A stretch of DNA of 64,000 bases from Bradyrhizobium yuanmingense (GTDB lineage Bacteria > Pseudomonadota > Alphaproteobacteria > Rhizobiales > Xanthobacteraceae): assembly GCF_900094575.1 (NCBI RefSeq), contig NZ_FMAE01000010.1:186001-250000 (forward strand), written 5' to 3'. The notes below the pieces were generated by a model, which saw only the letters and a program-made list of their open reading frames with translations, ran no database searches and was not told the DNA's origin. The number at the start of each line of letters is the position of its first letter. The first letter of the stretch is position 1. The position numbers and the translations under genes are program-made. Below are positions 46,297-55,102 of this stretch, piece by piece.

Positions 46297-47304
46297 TTGT
46301 CGCAGAAACAGACAAGGCGGGAAGGATTCGGGAAAGACGCCCAAGTTGTCCTGCCCAAGAACTTTACCAACTCTAGATCACGAGGTCCCGTCCTGCCCAA
46401 GTTCCCCCGCGGCCTTGCCGGCTCCGCATCCATAGTCGCCGCCATGAAGACGGTTGCCGGCCTTCCGCCAAAGTCACGTGCGAGCTTTGCCAATGGCCGA
46501 TGCGTTCGCGGCACCTATACCCCATCGGACCAGGCGAAGGAGATCACGAAATCCTGTAGCTTCACCAAGCCTTCGCGCCTCCTGGCGCGCTTCTCGGTGG
46601 CGGAAGGCCCAGACACCAACTACCTGTTATTGCGCGGATTCAGCTTCCGGCTTGGCAGCGATGGCGAGCGCTCGGATATTTTAACCCAGAGTGCCCCGGT
46701 TCATTTCGCGAGGACCCCCGACCAGATGCTGGCTTTCCTTCGAGCACGTATTCCAGGACCCGACGGCAAGCCGGATCTGGAAATGGTCGAGACATTTTCA
46801 GTTGCCAATCCCGAGACGCTGCATCAGGCGAGCTACATCGCCGCGCATCCGCCTGCCGTAAGCTTTGCCTCAACAACCTATTGGGGCGTGCACGCGTTTC
46901 CCGCGACCAATTCAAGAGGCGAGACAAGGTTCATCAAGTTCAAGGTCACGCCAGTCGGCGAACAGGCGGCGAGGCGCAGGGCCGCAGCCAACGCAAAACC
47001 CACCGAGCTGCTGCACGACCTCGAATCCCGGATCGCGGCTCGCGATATGAGGTTCAGTGTGATGGCGCTGCTGGACCGTCCGGGCGACCCGGTCATGGAC
47101 GTGACCGTCCGATGGCCCGATGAGGACGGACGCGAAGCGGTACGGCTGGGAACGATCGTGATCACTGGTGTCGAAGAAAATGATGCCTGCGACGAACCCA
47201 TGTTCAATCCGGCAACTCTGGCCGAAGGAATCGGTCATCCGTTGGACGAGACGTTTGCGGTGCGTCGCGCCGCTTACGCTATCTCGCAGGCAACGCGTCG
47301 CTGA
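46297..47304 (+). CDS. Catalase-family peroxidase-like protein lacking the distal histidine
   Basis: Similar to small SrpA-type catalase-family peroxidases. The core runs from IVAAMKTVAGLPPKSRASFANGRCVRGTY to the C-terminal RRAAYAISQATRR. At the position where the family has the distal haem His (RxxHAKG) this protein has Phe (RASFANG, codon TTT). GFSFRLGSDGERSDILTQSAPVHFARTPDQMLAFL and FNPATLAEGIGHPLDE are otherwise family-like. The start is uncertain: TTG 46297 or ATG 46444; no clean signal peptide is seen. Either an inactive homologue or a recently decaying gene. Confidence 0.7.
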   Translation: MSQKQTRREGFGKDAQVVLPKNFTNSRSRGPVLPKFPRGLAGSASIVAAMKTVAGLPPKSRASFANGRCVRGTYTPSDQAKEITKSCSFTKPSRLLARFSVAEGPDTNYLLLRGFSFRLGSDGERSDILTQSAPVHFARTPDQMLAFLRARIPGPDGKPDLEMVETFSVANPETLHQASYIAAHPPAVSFASTTYWGVHAFPATNSRGETRFIKFKVTPVGEQAARRRAAANAKPTELLHDLESRIAARDMRFSVMALLDRPGDPVMDVTVRWPDEDGREAVRLGTIVITGVEENDACDEPMFNPATLAEGIGHPLDETFAVRRAAYAISQATRR

Positions 47305-47331
47305 GCGAAAAGGCTTCTGCCGGGGCTCCGA

Positions 47332-48264
47332 TCACTTCTTGCTTTCCGGTGCACCCCGCGCCTCGCGGCGCCACGTTCCCGGGCTGACGCCGACCACAGA
47401 CGAAAACACCCTCGTGAAGTGGCTTTGATTGGCGAACCCGGCCGATATTGCAATTTCCGACAGCGACAGGTCGCGAACCGTCATCAGTTGCTTGGCCGCC
47501 TTCACACGCTGGCGCAGCAGCCACTGGTGCGGCGGCAGGCCGGTGGAGATACGAAACGCGCGCGAAAAGTGGCTGATCGAAAGATCGAACTCGGCCGCGA
47601 TTTCCTGCAACGAAAGCTTTCCGCCGAGATCGGATTCCAGCCTTTCGCAGACGCGCTTGACCTGCCACGGCGCAAGACCGCCGCGGTTCGGTTCAGTGCA
47701 GGGACGTAGCCCGCCGTAGGCCTGGGCGACGTGTGCGGTGAGCGCGAGCATCATGTGATCGATGAAAAGCTGGTTCGTCTCGTCTGGCCGACGCAGCGCT
47801 TGTTGCAATGACGCGCCGATATGACGGACGACCGTGTCGTCATGGCCTACGCCGAGTTCACAGGCAAGCTGACCGACGCGCGGCATGCGGGGCTGCTCAG
47901 TGAGAGCGTCGAGCGCCGAGCGCGGCAAATAGAAAAACAGGGAGTGGAACGGCTTGTCGATCACGTAGCGCGGATCGCGCTTGAGATCGTACAGATAGGT
48001 CGCTCCCGCGGGAACATCCGCTTTCATCACGCACTTGCCATTTTCCCAGAGTTCGCAGTCGGGATAATCGTGAAGTTTGAGGCTGACGACGAAAGCATCC
48101 TCCGCGGTAAAGGAACCGGAAAGACCCGGCACTGGATTGTCATCCCGGGTTTCGGTGACCGCGAGCTCCACCCCGCGCAGCGAACTCGTTATCAGCGAGG
48201 GCGGCGCATCCTTCAGGTGCAAAAACCGCCCGAGCTTCCGGCCGAAGGCGCTCGCCTGGGTCAT
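47332..48264 (-). CDS. AraC-family transcriptional regulator
   Basis: 310 residues from ATG 48264. The C-terminal ~100 residues are a canonical AraC domain: KLSLQEIAAEFDLSISHFSRAFRISTGLPPHQWLLRQRV and LSEIAISAGFANQSHFTRVFSSVVGVSPGTWRR. The N-terminal ~190 residues are an effector domain of the type common in proteobacterial AraC proteins, with VVSLKLHDYPDCELWENGK. Convergent with the catalase-like gene and divergent from a second AraC gene across a 381-base region. Target unknown. Confidence 0.92.
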   Translation of the reverse strand: MTQASAFGRKLGRFLHLKDAPPSLITSSLRGVELAVTETRDDNPVPGLSGSFTAEDAFVVSLKLHDYPDCELWENGKCVMKADVPAGATYLYDLKRDPRYVIDKPFHSLFFYLPRSALDALTEQPRMPRVGQLACELGVGHDDTVVRHIGASLQQALRRPDETNQLFIDHMMLALTAHVAQAYGGLRPCTEPNRGGLAPWQVKRVCERLESDLGGKLSLQEIAAEFDLSISHFSRAFRISTGLPPHQWLLRQRVKAAKQLMTVRDLSLSEIAISAGFANQSHFTRVFSSVVGVSPGTWRREARGAPESKK

Positions 48265-48645
48265 AGGATAACTCTCTCAGCGAAGTTGGACTGACAAGCG
48301 CCCGCACGTGATTTCGTGAACCATTATCTGACGCTAGCGCACGGTCGTCCAGTTTCGTCGTGGCAGTTTCGTGACACAAAGCTCGATGTCTGCTCGAGAA
48401 CGTCAGCGATTTTGTCCATTCGCTGCCGCTTACGACGGCTCCCGGCGTCGATTGCCTATTTCGACAGCAGTTAACCGCCACCGTCCGCCGCGCTGATTGC
48501 GACTTTAATCGCGGCGCGGGCGCCTAGCATCAGCTTACAGCAGGATCAGGCAAAGCACGGGAGTTTTGAGAAAGACGCTGGGCCTGTACCCGCTTAGAAC
48601 GCGCGCCGAACGCTCAACGATGCTCCTCGAAGCTAGGACAGGTTC
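48265..48645. other. Divergent intergenic region between two AraC genes
   Basis: About 380 bases containing the promoters of both regulators. I see no copy of the GCAATCGCTCTG half-site here and no gene. Confidence 0.4.
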
Positions 48646-49602
48646 ATGAGCCAGCCAATCTTGCGCGATCATTCGCACCAACAAAACCAGTCAGACGCTT
48701 CCGGCGCGCAGCAGCGTTATTTGCAGGTTTCCGACCGCCGTCCTGCCGATGTTGAGATGGCACGCGTGCTTCACACCAAACCACTCAGCATGGCTTTGGA
48801 CCCCTCTGGGAGCGCGATCGCTCACTGGAAACATGAGCCATTGCACGACGTCGTCGAGCCTATGAGCCATCACGTCATCATGGCTTACAACGGCTCGATG
48901 CAGCGCATGGAGCGTCGGACAGGCAGATCGGTTGCGATCGGAACGTTTCGGCCTGGTGTATTGATAATCATTCCGGAAGGATCAAGCTCACGATGGGATA
49001 TTCCGAAACCTGTTGATGTCGTTCAGCTCTATCTTCCTCACGCAGTGCTCAAGCGCGTCGCTGACGAAGCCAACACCGCCACACCGATCGACCTCGTGGA
49101 GCGAACGGCGCATCACGACCCCATTACGTCCCGATTGATCTTGAGCGCGACGGATGTCCTGGAGAGCAATGAGGCGCTGGATACGCTGTTCAGGCACCAA
49201 TTAATAGACCTCCTGGCCACGCGTCTTCTGGCTGCGCACACCGGCTCGCCAACGACGATCCAGCCAACAATGGGCGGGCTTTCGCCGAAGGTCCTGCTCC
49301 GTGCCACCGACCGCTTGCGCTCGGACAGCGATTCGGACGTCTCGCTCGCGGCGCTGGCTTCGGATGCCGGTCTATCGCGCTTTCATTTCTGCCGTGCCTT
49401 CAAGGAAAGCACCGGGCTTTCGCCTCATGCCTGGCTGCGCCAGTACCGGCTTGAGCAGGCCATGAGCATGCTGCGCGATAGCGATGAATCCGTCGTCTCG
49501 ATCGCGGCAGCCCTCGGCTACTCCTCCCAGACCGCCTTCGCCGCGGCATTCAAGAAACTGACCGGCGAAACGCCAAGCGACTGGAGACGTCACAAGCGTT
49601 GA
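48646..49602 (+). CDS. AraC-family transcriptional regulator
   Basis: 318 residues from ATG 48646 (AGGACAGGTTC upstream). N-terminal effector domain with HHVIMAYNGSMQRMERRTGR and GVLIIIPEGSSSRWDIP. C-terminal AraC domain: DVSLAALASDAGLSRFHFCRAFKESTGLSPHAWLRQYRL and SIAAALGYSSQTAFAAAFKKLTGETPSDWRR. A decayed copy of a very similar gene follows at 49880. It is the nearest intact AraC gene to promoter element B and a candidate to bind the tandem 12-mers. Confidence 0.92.
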   Translation: MSQPILRDHSHQQNQSDASGAQQRYLQVSDRRPADVEMARVLHTKPLSMALDPSGSAIAHWKHEPLHDVVEPMSHHVIMAYNGSMQRMERRTGRSVAIGTFRPGVLIIIPEGSSSRWDIPKPVDVVQLYLPHAVLKRVADEANTATPIDLVERTAHHDPITSRLILSATDVLESNEALDTLFRHQLIDLLATRLLAAHTGSPTTIQPTMGGLSPKVLLRATDRLRSDSDSDVSLAALASDAGLSRFHFCRAFKESTGLSPHAWLRQYRLEQAMSMLRDSDESVVSIAAALGYSSQTAFAAAFKKLTGETPSDWRRHKR

Positions 49603-49879
49603 CGGCATTCGTTCTACCGTAACAAGCTTTTCCCCACAGCGGGAAATGTCCACGACGCAGTCGCACTTATGGCCGACAGCGTCCATGGCTCTCCCCCACG
49701 GCATCACTGCGGTTCTAGCGGTGAGTGGGATATCGGCGGTGTTTGGAGCGGCGCGTTCTCGCACGATGACACTCATCGACCGGGCTCAACCTCGCGATGG
49801 GTATTCCCGGGTTCTTGAAACATGATGCTGTAATCCGCAGACAACAGTCGAGCGCGTTGTGCGGCACGGCATCCCTGCG

Positions 49880-50200
49880 ATCTCTTGGACCGCGATCCAG
49901 CCGGTCATTGACGCGTTGTCGCCGATGGCAATGCCGCCGCACCGGCGAACACTTGCGCGGACATCGATACCGATGTCTCACTCGCGAGGCGGGCCTGTCG
50001 AGCTTCCACTTCTGCCGAGCCTTCGAGGAAAGCACCGGGATCTCGCCGCCCGTTCGGCTGCGCCACAGTACCGCTCGATCACCATGAACATGCTGCAAGT
50101 CGCCGACGCATGGTTTTTTGTCGATGGCGGCGGAGCTCGGCTACGCGGTCTCGTACGCCCTCGCCGTGGCGTTCAGCGATCGCCTGGGCGAAAGCCCTAG
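49880..50200 (+). pseudogene. Remnant of a second AraC-family gene
   Basis: Segments in several frames match the intact AraC protein just upstream. These are IQPVIDALSP (intact IQPTMGGLSP), then EAGLSSFHFCRAFEESTGISP (about 49985-50050), then SMAAELGYAVSYALAVAFSDRLGESPS (about 50120-50200). Frame changes and missing parts show it is dead. It looks like a tandem duplicate of 48646-49602 or of a related gene. Confidence 0.8.
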
Positions 50201-50216
50201 CGCAACGCCGCGTGCG

Positions 50217-50285
50217 TTAGCAGCAATTGCTCTGCAGGTACAGCAATCGCTCTGGCGCAGTCGCATCTTCGGTCCGCTAGATCAT
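50217..50285 (+). promoter_or_regulatory. Duplicated promoter element B with tandem 12-mers
   Basis: Repeat of element A. GCAATTGCTCTG at 50223-50234 and GCAATCGCTCTG at 50243-50254 keep the 20-base spacing. Identity continues in CAGGTAC between the half-sites, TGGCGCAG after them and TCCGCTAGATCAT near the end. A secreted-hydrolase remnant begins 35 bases downstream. Confidence 0.6.
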
Positions 50286-50319
50286 GAGGGTGCCCCACGC
50301 CCCAGCAGACGGAGACAAC

Positions 50320-50649
50320 ATGCTCAGGAAGAACTTGGTCGACCGGCTTGCAATCACTTCACGCCGAAAAGGCTTCGTGACCGCACTCGTGTACGGACTT
50401 TCTTTGGGAGTTCGCTTCACTTCAGCAGCGGGGGAGGAGGTGGAAATTCCAGCGCAGGCCGTGCAACGGACCAGTCCCGTGATTTCCATCATGTCCAAAG
50501 TAGGCGCCCAGCTCCCCTACCAGAACTGGGGCCCGAGCCCAGCTTTGCCCGTGACCCTTAACCGTGGCTGGGCATCCCCTTTCGGAGGCTGCCGCGCGGC
50601 TTGTGAAAACCCCATGCCGATGTCTTCGGAACCGAACTGCCTACCATAG
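50320..50649 (+). pseudogene. Truncated secreted alpha/beta hydrolase (haloperoxidase/esterase type)
   Basis: From ATG 50320: MLRKNLVDRLAIT, a signal-like helix GFVTALVYGLSLGVRFTSAA, then SKVGAQLPYQNWGPSPALPVTLNRGW. The last part matches the start of the non-haem chloroperoxidase-type alpha/beta hydrolase fold (KDGTQIYYKDWG...VVFSHGWPL), with the HGWPL oxyanion motif changed to RGWAS. The rest of the domain, including the catalytic Ser, Asp and His, is absent, and the frame ends at 50649. A pseudogene. Confidence 0.65.
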
Positions 50650-50760
50650 GTCCGCCGGTCTTCTGTCCGCCTGTTCGCGTCGACGTCGATCGGAGGATGC
50701 TTGCCGCCAAAGAGAAGCGGCGGTGCACTACCGAGAAAATCAAACCAAGGAGTAGATCAC

Positions 50761-51978
50761 ATGCGACTTGTTATCATAGGAGCCGGCTTCGCTGGCATGT
50801 ACGCCGCACTTTCCGCAGCCCGCCTGCGCGATATCCAGGGCGTTTCGCCCGAGGAGCTCGAGATCGCGCTGGTCGCGCCAGAGCCAACGCTGGTGGTCCG
50901 GCCGCGGCTGTACGAACCGAAGCCCGAGACCCTGACGGCGCCGCTGCTGGATGTGCTCAAGGCCGTCGATGTTACTTACGTGCAAGGCAGCGCCGAAACC
51001 ATCGACGCCAAATCCCGCACGGTGGGCATCGTCGCCACCAAGGGTGCGAAGAAGACCCTTTCCTACGACCGGCTGGTGGTGGCGACCGGCAGCCGGCTAT
51101 TCCGTCCGAACATTCCGGGCCTCAGCGAGCACGGATTTAGCGTCGACTCGCTCGATGATGCAATTGCCCTCGACAAGCATTTGCACGGCCTGGCGAAACG
51201 GCCGGCGGCGAACGGGCGTGACACGGTTGTCGTTGCCGGCGGCGGTTTCACCGGCATCGAGGCGGCCACCGAGATGCCCTCGCGACTGCGCGGAATCCTC
51301 GGCAAGGACGCCAAGACGCGCGTCATCATCGTCGACCGCAACAAGGCGATCGCGCCTGATATGGGCGAAGGCCCCCGTCCTGTCATCGAAGAGGCCCTGC
51401 GCAAGCTCGGCGTGGAGACCCGGCTTGGCGCCGGCATTACATCGCTGGACGAATCCGGCGTCACGCTTTCCGACGGCGAGCACATCGAGGCCGAGACCGT
51501 GATCTGGGCGGCAGGTATTCGCGCGGCACCGTTGACCCAGCAGATCCCGGCCGAGCGCGACAATTTCGGCCGCCTACTGGTCGACCGGGATTTGCGCGTG
51601 CCATCAGTGCCAGGTGTCTTCGCTACCGGCGATGCCGCCAGGGCCGCAAGCGACGATATCGGCAATTACGCGCTGATGTCGTGTCAGCACGCCACGCGAA
51701 TGGGCGCTTTTGCCGGCAACAACGCCGCCGCCGAACTGCTGGGCGTTCCGACCAAGCCCTATCACCAGAAGGGCTATGTCACCTGCCTCGACCTCGGCGA
51801 AGCCGGTGCGCTGTTCACCGTTGGCTGGGAACGCAAGGTGGCGATGGTCGGCGAGGTCGCCAAGAAGACCAAGCAGGAGATCAACACCGTCTGGATCTCT
51901 CCGCCGCAGCCCGAGCGTGCCGCCGCGCTGGCCGCTGCCGATCCGGAGCGTGTGACTGACGTGAGTGGCTTCTTCTAG
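50761..51978 (+). CDS. NADH dehydrogenase-like FAD/NAD(P) oxidoreductase
   Basis: 405-residue flavoprotein from ATG 50761 with AAGGAG 9-14 bases upstream. FAD site LVIIGAGFAGMYAALSAA at the start, NAD site VVVAGGGFTGIEAATEMP about residue 158, and the second FAD motif GVFATGDAARA. Resembles type II NADH dehydrogenases, but there is no obvious C-terminal membrane helix, so the acceptor is unknown. First gene of an intact rightward group of redox genes following the remnant zone. Confidence 0.92.
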   Translation: MRLVIIGAGFAGMYAALSAARLRDIQGVSPEELEIALVAPEPTLVVRPRLYEPKPETLTAPLLDVLKAVDVTYVQGSAETIDAKSRTVGIVATKGAKKTLSYDRLVVATGSRLFRPNIPGLSEHGFSVDSLDDAIALDKHLHGLAKRPAANGRDTVVVAGGGFTGIEAATEMPSRLRGILGKDAKTRVIIVDRNKAIAPDMGEGPRPVIEEALRKLGVETRLGAGITSLDESGVTLSDGEHIEAETVIWAAGIRAAPLTQQIPAERDNFGRLLVDRDLRVPSVPGVFATGDAARAASDDIGNYALMSCQHATRMGAFAGNNAAAELLGVPTKPYHQKGYVTCLDLGEAGALFTVGWERKVAMVGEVAKKTKQEINTVWISPPQPERAAALAAADPERVTDVSGFF

Positions 51979-52073
51979 ATGCTTCACGCGAAACGGGCCG
52001 CGCTTCTCGCTGGCTGCGCGGCCAACTCAACCGAGATCAGCCAGTACCTTGAACATGAAACAGGAGATCGAGC

Positions 52074-53003
52074 ATGGACGTCGACACGAGCTTAGCCAAC
52101 ACCTCACACCGCAGTGGACCGGGGTCCAACGAATTGGTTCCGTCGCGCTACGCGGTGCAGGTCGGCGACATTGACGTGCTGGTCGTCAGCGACGGCGTGC
52201 TACCGCTCCCAACCGCAATGTTGGCACACAACATCGACCCGGCCGTCCGGGCGACCTGGCTGAAAGACATGTTCCTGCCGCCCGACGCCTACGATTGGGC
52301 GCTGAATGTGGTCGTGGTGCGTAGCGGCGACCGGACCATACTCGTCGATGCTGGGCTTGGGCTCGACCCGGACTTGCACTTGCCGCGCGCCGGGCAATTG
52401 ATCAAGCGACTGGAGGCCGCCGGCATCGATCTTGCGTCCGTGACCGACGTGGTGCTGACCCACATGCACATGGACCACATCGGTGGGCTGCTCGTCGAAG
52501 GGGTCAAGGAACAGCTACGTCCGGACCTGCGGATCCACGTGGCGGCCGCCGAGGTCAAGTTCTGGGAGGCGCCCGATTTCTCCCACGTCGCCATGCCGCC
52601 GGGTTTCCCGGACGCGCTTCGATCGACCGCCAAGCGGTTCGTGAAAGAGTACCGCAGCCAGCTACGGCCGTTCGAGGAGCAGTACGAGGTGGCACCGGGA
52701 GTGATCGTCACTCGCACCGGCGGCCACACCCCCGGGCACAGCGTGGTCCGCGTGGCGTCCGGCGGCGACCGGCTGACGTTCGCCGGCGACCTCGTGTTCG
52801 CGGTCGGGTTCGAGCACCCCGACTGGTACAACGGCTTCGAACACGATCCCGAGGAGTCGGCCCGCGTTCGTATCAGTCTGTTGCGGGAACTGGCTGAGAC
52901 CGGTGGACTGCTGGTGGCCACTCACCTGCCGTTCCCGTCCGTCGGACATGTGGCAGTCGACGGCGACGCCTTTCGCTGGGTGCCGGTCTTCTGGGACTAC
53001 TGA
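52074..53003 (+). CDS. MBL-fold metallohydrolase
   Basis: 309-residue metallo-beta-lactamase-fold protein. Binuclear zinc motifs: THMHMDH, GGHTPGH, TFAGD and ATHLPFPSVGH. ATG 52074 follows GAGATCGAGC. Similar proteins include lactonases and other esterases; no signal peptide is visible, so it is probably cytoplasmic. Substrate unknown. It follows the flavoprotein by 95 bases. Confidence 0.9.
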   Translation: MDVDTSLANTSHRSGPGSNELVPSRYAVQVGDIDVLVVSDGVLPLPTAMLAHNIDPAVRATWLKDMFLPPDAYDWALNVVVVRSGDRTILVDAGLGLDPDLHLPRAGQLIKRLEAAGIDLASVTDVVLTHMHMDHIGGLLVEGVKEQLRPDLRIHVAAAEVKFWEAPDFSHVAMPPGFPDALRSTAKRFVKEYRSQLRPFEEQYEVAPGVIVTRTGGHTPGHSVVRVASGGDRLTFAGDLVFAVGFEHPDWYNGFEHDPEESARVRISLLRELAETGGLLVATHLPFPSVGHVAVDGDAFRWVPVFWDY

Positions 53004-53114
53004 TCGTACAGTTCGATCGAGAGACGCCTCGTAAGCGCTTCATTCGATACGGGCCGCGCTACCAGCGCCGGAGCGCGGCCCGCTCACTCAAAATCCTTTT
53101 GGAGCTCGACCTCG

Positions 53115-53321
53115 ATGAAACGCGAGACCGTGCGTGCTTCGCAGCTCAACGGCTGCGCCTTCTGCATGAACATGCATGTCGAGGAAGTCCCACACCACAG
53201 TGAGTGCGCGCTCCCGTTGATGACCCTGGCGCAACCTGAGTGTCCGCGCAAAGATGCTGCTGGCTTCACGGACCCTCCGCACGGCGATCGCGCCTCGCAG
53301 CCGCGCGATGGGAGAGTGTGA
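53115..53321 (+). pseudogene. Truncated carboxymuconolactone decarboxylase/AhpD-like gene
   Basis: The frame starts MKRETVRASQLNGCAFCMNMHVEE, which is the redox-active segment of AhpD-like proteins (RASQINGCAFCxDMH). The CxxC pair is present, but the helical domain before and after it is missing and the remainder is arbitrary. Interpreted as an internal fragment of a deleted gene. Confidence 0.65.
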
Positions 53322-53968
53322 TGAACGTCGTTGTCTTTGGTTCAACGGGGTCGACAGGACGGCTCGTCGTTGAGTCCGCCTTGTCCGCGGGTCACGTCGT
53401 CACCGCCTTTGTCCGTGACCCAAAGCGCATGCCCTTGACGCATCCGAATCTCAGAATCGTCAAGGGCGATGCAATGGATGCAGCCTCGGTGGCATCTGCG
53501 GTCCAAGGTGCGGATGCGGTGATCTGCACGTTGGGGATGGTACCTCAGGCGAAGGAGGATCTGGGTCGACGCCAGCCCGGTGTCCCGGTTTGCTCGGTGG
53601 GAACCAAGAACATTCTGGCCGCCATGCCTCCAGGCCAGGGCCGACTCATCGTTGAGAGCTCGGTGAGTGTCGGTGAGAGCTACCGCACCGGGAGTTTTGG
53701 CGCAGGCTTCATGGTCAAGCTCGCACTCAAGGAGGTGATGGCAGACAAGGAGGCGCAGGAGGCAGCTGTCCGGGAGAGTGACTGCGATTGGACGATCGTT
53801 CGACCGGCGACGCTGACATTCAAGCGTGCTCGCGGAAACCTGAAGGCCGGGACCGATCTGCGCTGGAATATCACCTCAACAGCCACCCGCGCGGACGTGG
53901 CCGAGTATTTGGTCAAGATCCTCGATGATCCCGCGACATACAAGAAGGCCATAACGGTGCGCAACTAG
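53321..53968 (+). CDS. NAD(P)H-binding atypical SDR protein
   Basis: 215 residues from ATG 53321, with GGAGAG just upstream. N-terminal VVVFGSTGSTGRLVVESAL is the GxxGxxG Rossmann motif of the NAD(P)-binding (PF13460-like) group. AVICTLG and DWTIVRPATLT follow. Such proteins include NmrA-like regulators and flavin reductase-like enzymes. Function unknown. Confidence 0.9.
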   Translation: MNVVVFGSTGSTGRLVVESALSAGHVVTAFVRDPKRMPLTHPNLRIVKGDAMDAASVASAVQGADAVICTLGMVPQAKEDLGRRQPGVPVCSVGTKNILAAMPPGQGRLIVESSVSVGESYRTGSFGAGFMVKLALKEVMADKEAQEAAVRESDCDWTIVRPATLTFKRARGNLKAGTDLRWNITSTATRADVAEYLVKILDDPATYKKAITVRN

Positions 53969-54073
53969 GTTTGGCGACGAATTGCGGTGAAACCGCGATC
54001 TCCGCCGGTGGCGGCCGGAAAGCGAGTGAATTGGCAGAGCTGTCAGCGACAACAACCGTTGCAGGAGGGTATC

Positions 54074-55102
54074 GTGGTGCATGTTAACAAGAAGGCGGTC
54101 GGCTTGGTGCTGTGCCTCGGCGCTGTCGTGCTTGTGGCTGGTGGCTGGGCGTATGCCCATTCGAACGAGACATTCACCGACAACGCCTATATTCGCGGCG
54201 AAATGACCTCGCTCGCGCCGAAGGCTGCAGGCTACGTCACGGCCGTGGAGGTTCAGGATAACCAGACCGTTCGTGCAGGCGACGTCCTATTCCGGATCGA
54301 CGATCGCGACTACCGCGCACGCCTGGCGCAAGCCGAGGCCAATGTCGAAGCCGCCCAAGCCCGCCTCACCAATGTCGATGCGGAGATCCAACTCCAGCAT
54401 GCCCTGATACGGCAGGCCGAAGCTCAAAGACTTGCGAGCGTGGCCGAGATGAATCTGGCGCGCAAGGCCTCCGATCGCCGCCGCGAACTGATCCGCACCA
54501 ACGCGATCAGCCAGGCGCAGGTCGATGAAAGCGATGCGGCGTTATCGAGAACCGAGGCGGGCGTGTCGGCGGCGGCGGCAACGGTGGAGGCCCAGCGGGC
54601 ACGCATCGCCGTCCTTGCCAGCCAGCGCGAAGCTGCACTTGCTGCAGTGGCGCAAGCGCACGCCGCACGCGATCTCGCCCAGATCGATCTCGACCACACC
54701 GTGGTGCATGCGCCGGTCGACGGCGTCGTCGGCAACCGCCAGGTTCGCGTCGGCCGGCTTGTCACGCCGGGCACCTCCTTGCTCGATATCGTTCCGGTCA
54801 AGAACGTGTGGGTGGTGGCGAACTTCAAGGAAAGCCAGATCGAACATATCCGGCCCGGTCAGCGCGCCCGCATCAAGGTGGACGGCTATCCGAACCAGAC
54901 GATTGAAGGTGTGGTGGACAGCTTTGCGCCCGGCAGCGGTTCTGCGTTCACCCTGCTCCCCGCTGACAATGCGACGGGGAACTTCATTCGTGTCGTTCAA
55001 CGGGTGCCTGTGAAAATCCGCTTCGACAGAAATCCATTGCCCGGCCGCGTCGTGCCTGGCCTGTCGGCGCGTGTTGAAATAGATCGAGGAAGCGGCACAT
55101 GA
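54074..55102 (+). CDS. HlyD/EmrA-family membrane fusion protein
   Basis: 342-residue periplasmic adaptor of a multidrug efflux pump. A GTG start at 54074 is chosen because GGAGGG lies just upstream; a start at 53987 is rejected. One N-terminal membrane helix (VGLVLCLGAVVLVAGGWAYA), biotinyl-lipoyl halves (TDNAYIRGEMTSLAPKAAGYV and HTVVHAPVDGVVGNRQV) around a long alpha-helical hairpin of about 120 residues. Its stop overlaps the MFS pump start as ATGA. Confidence 0.93.
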   Translation: MVHVNKKAVGLVLCLGAVVLVAGGWAYAHSNETFTDNAYIRGEMTSLAPKAAGYVTAVEVQDNQTVRAGDVLFRIDDRDYRARLAQAEANVEAAQARLTNVDAEIQLQHALIRQAEAQRLASVAEMNLARKASDRRRELIRTNAISQAQVDESDAALSRTEAGVSAAAATVEAQRARIAVLASQREAALAAVAQAHAARDLAQIDLDHTVVHAPVDGVVGNRQVRVGRLVTPGTSLLDIVPVKNVWVVANFKESQIEHIRPGQRARIKVDGYPNQTIEGVVDSFAPGSGSAFTLLPADNATGNFIRVVQRVPVKIRFDRNPLPGRVVPGLSARVEIDRGSGT

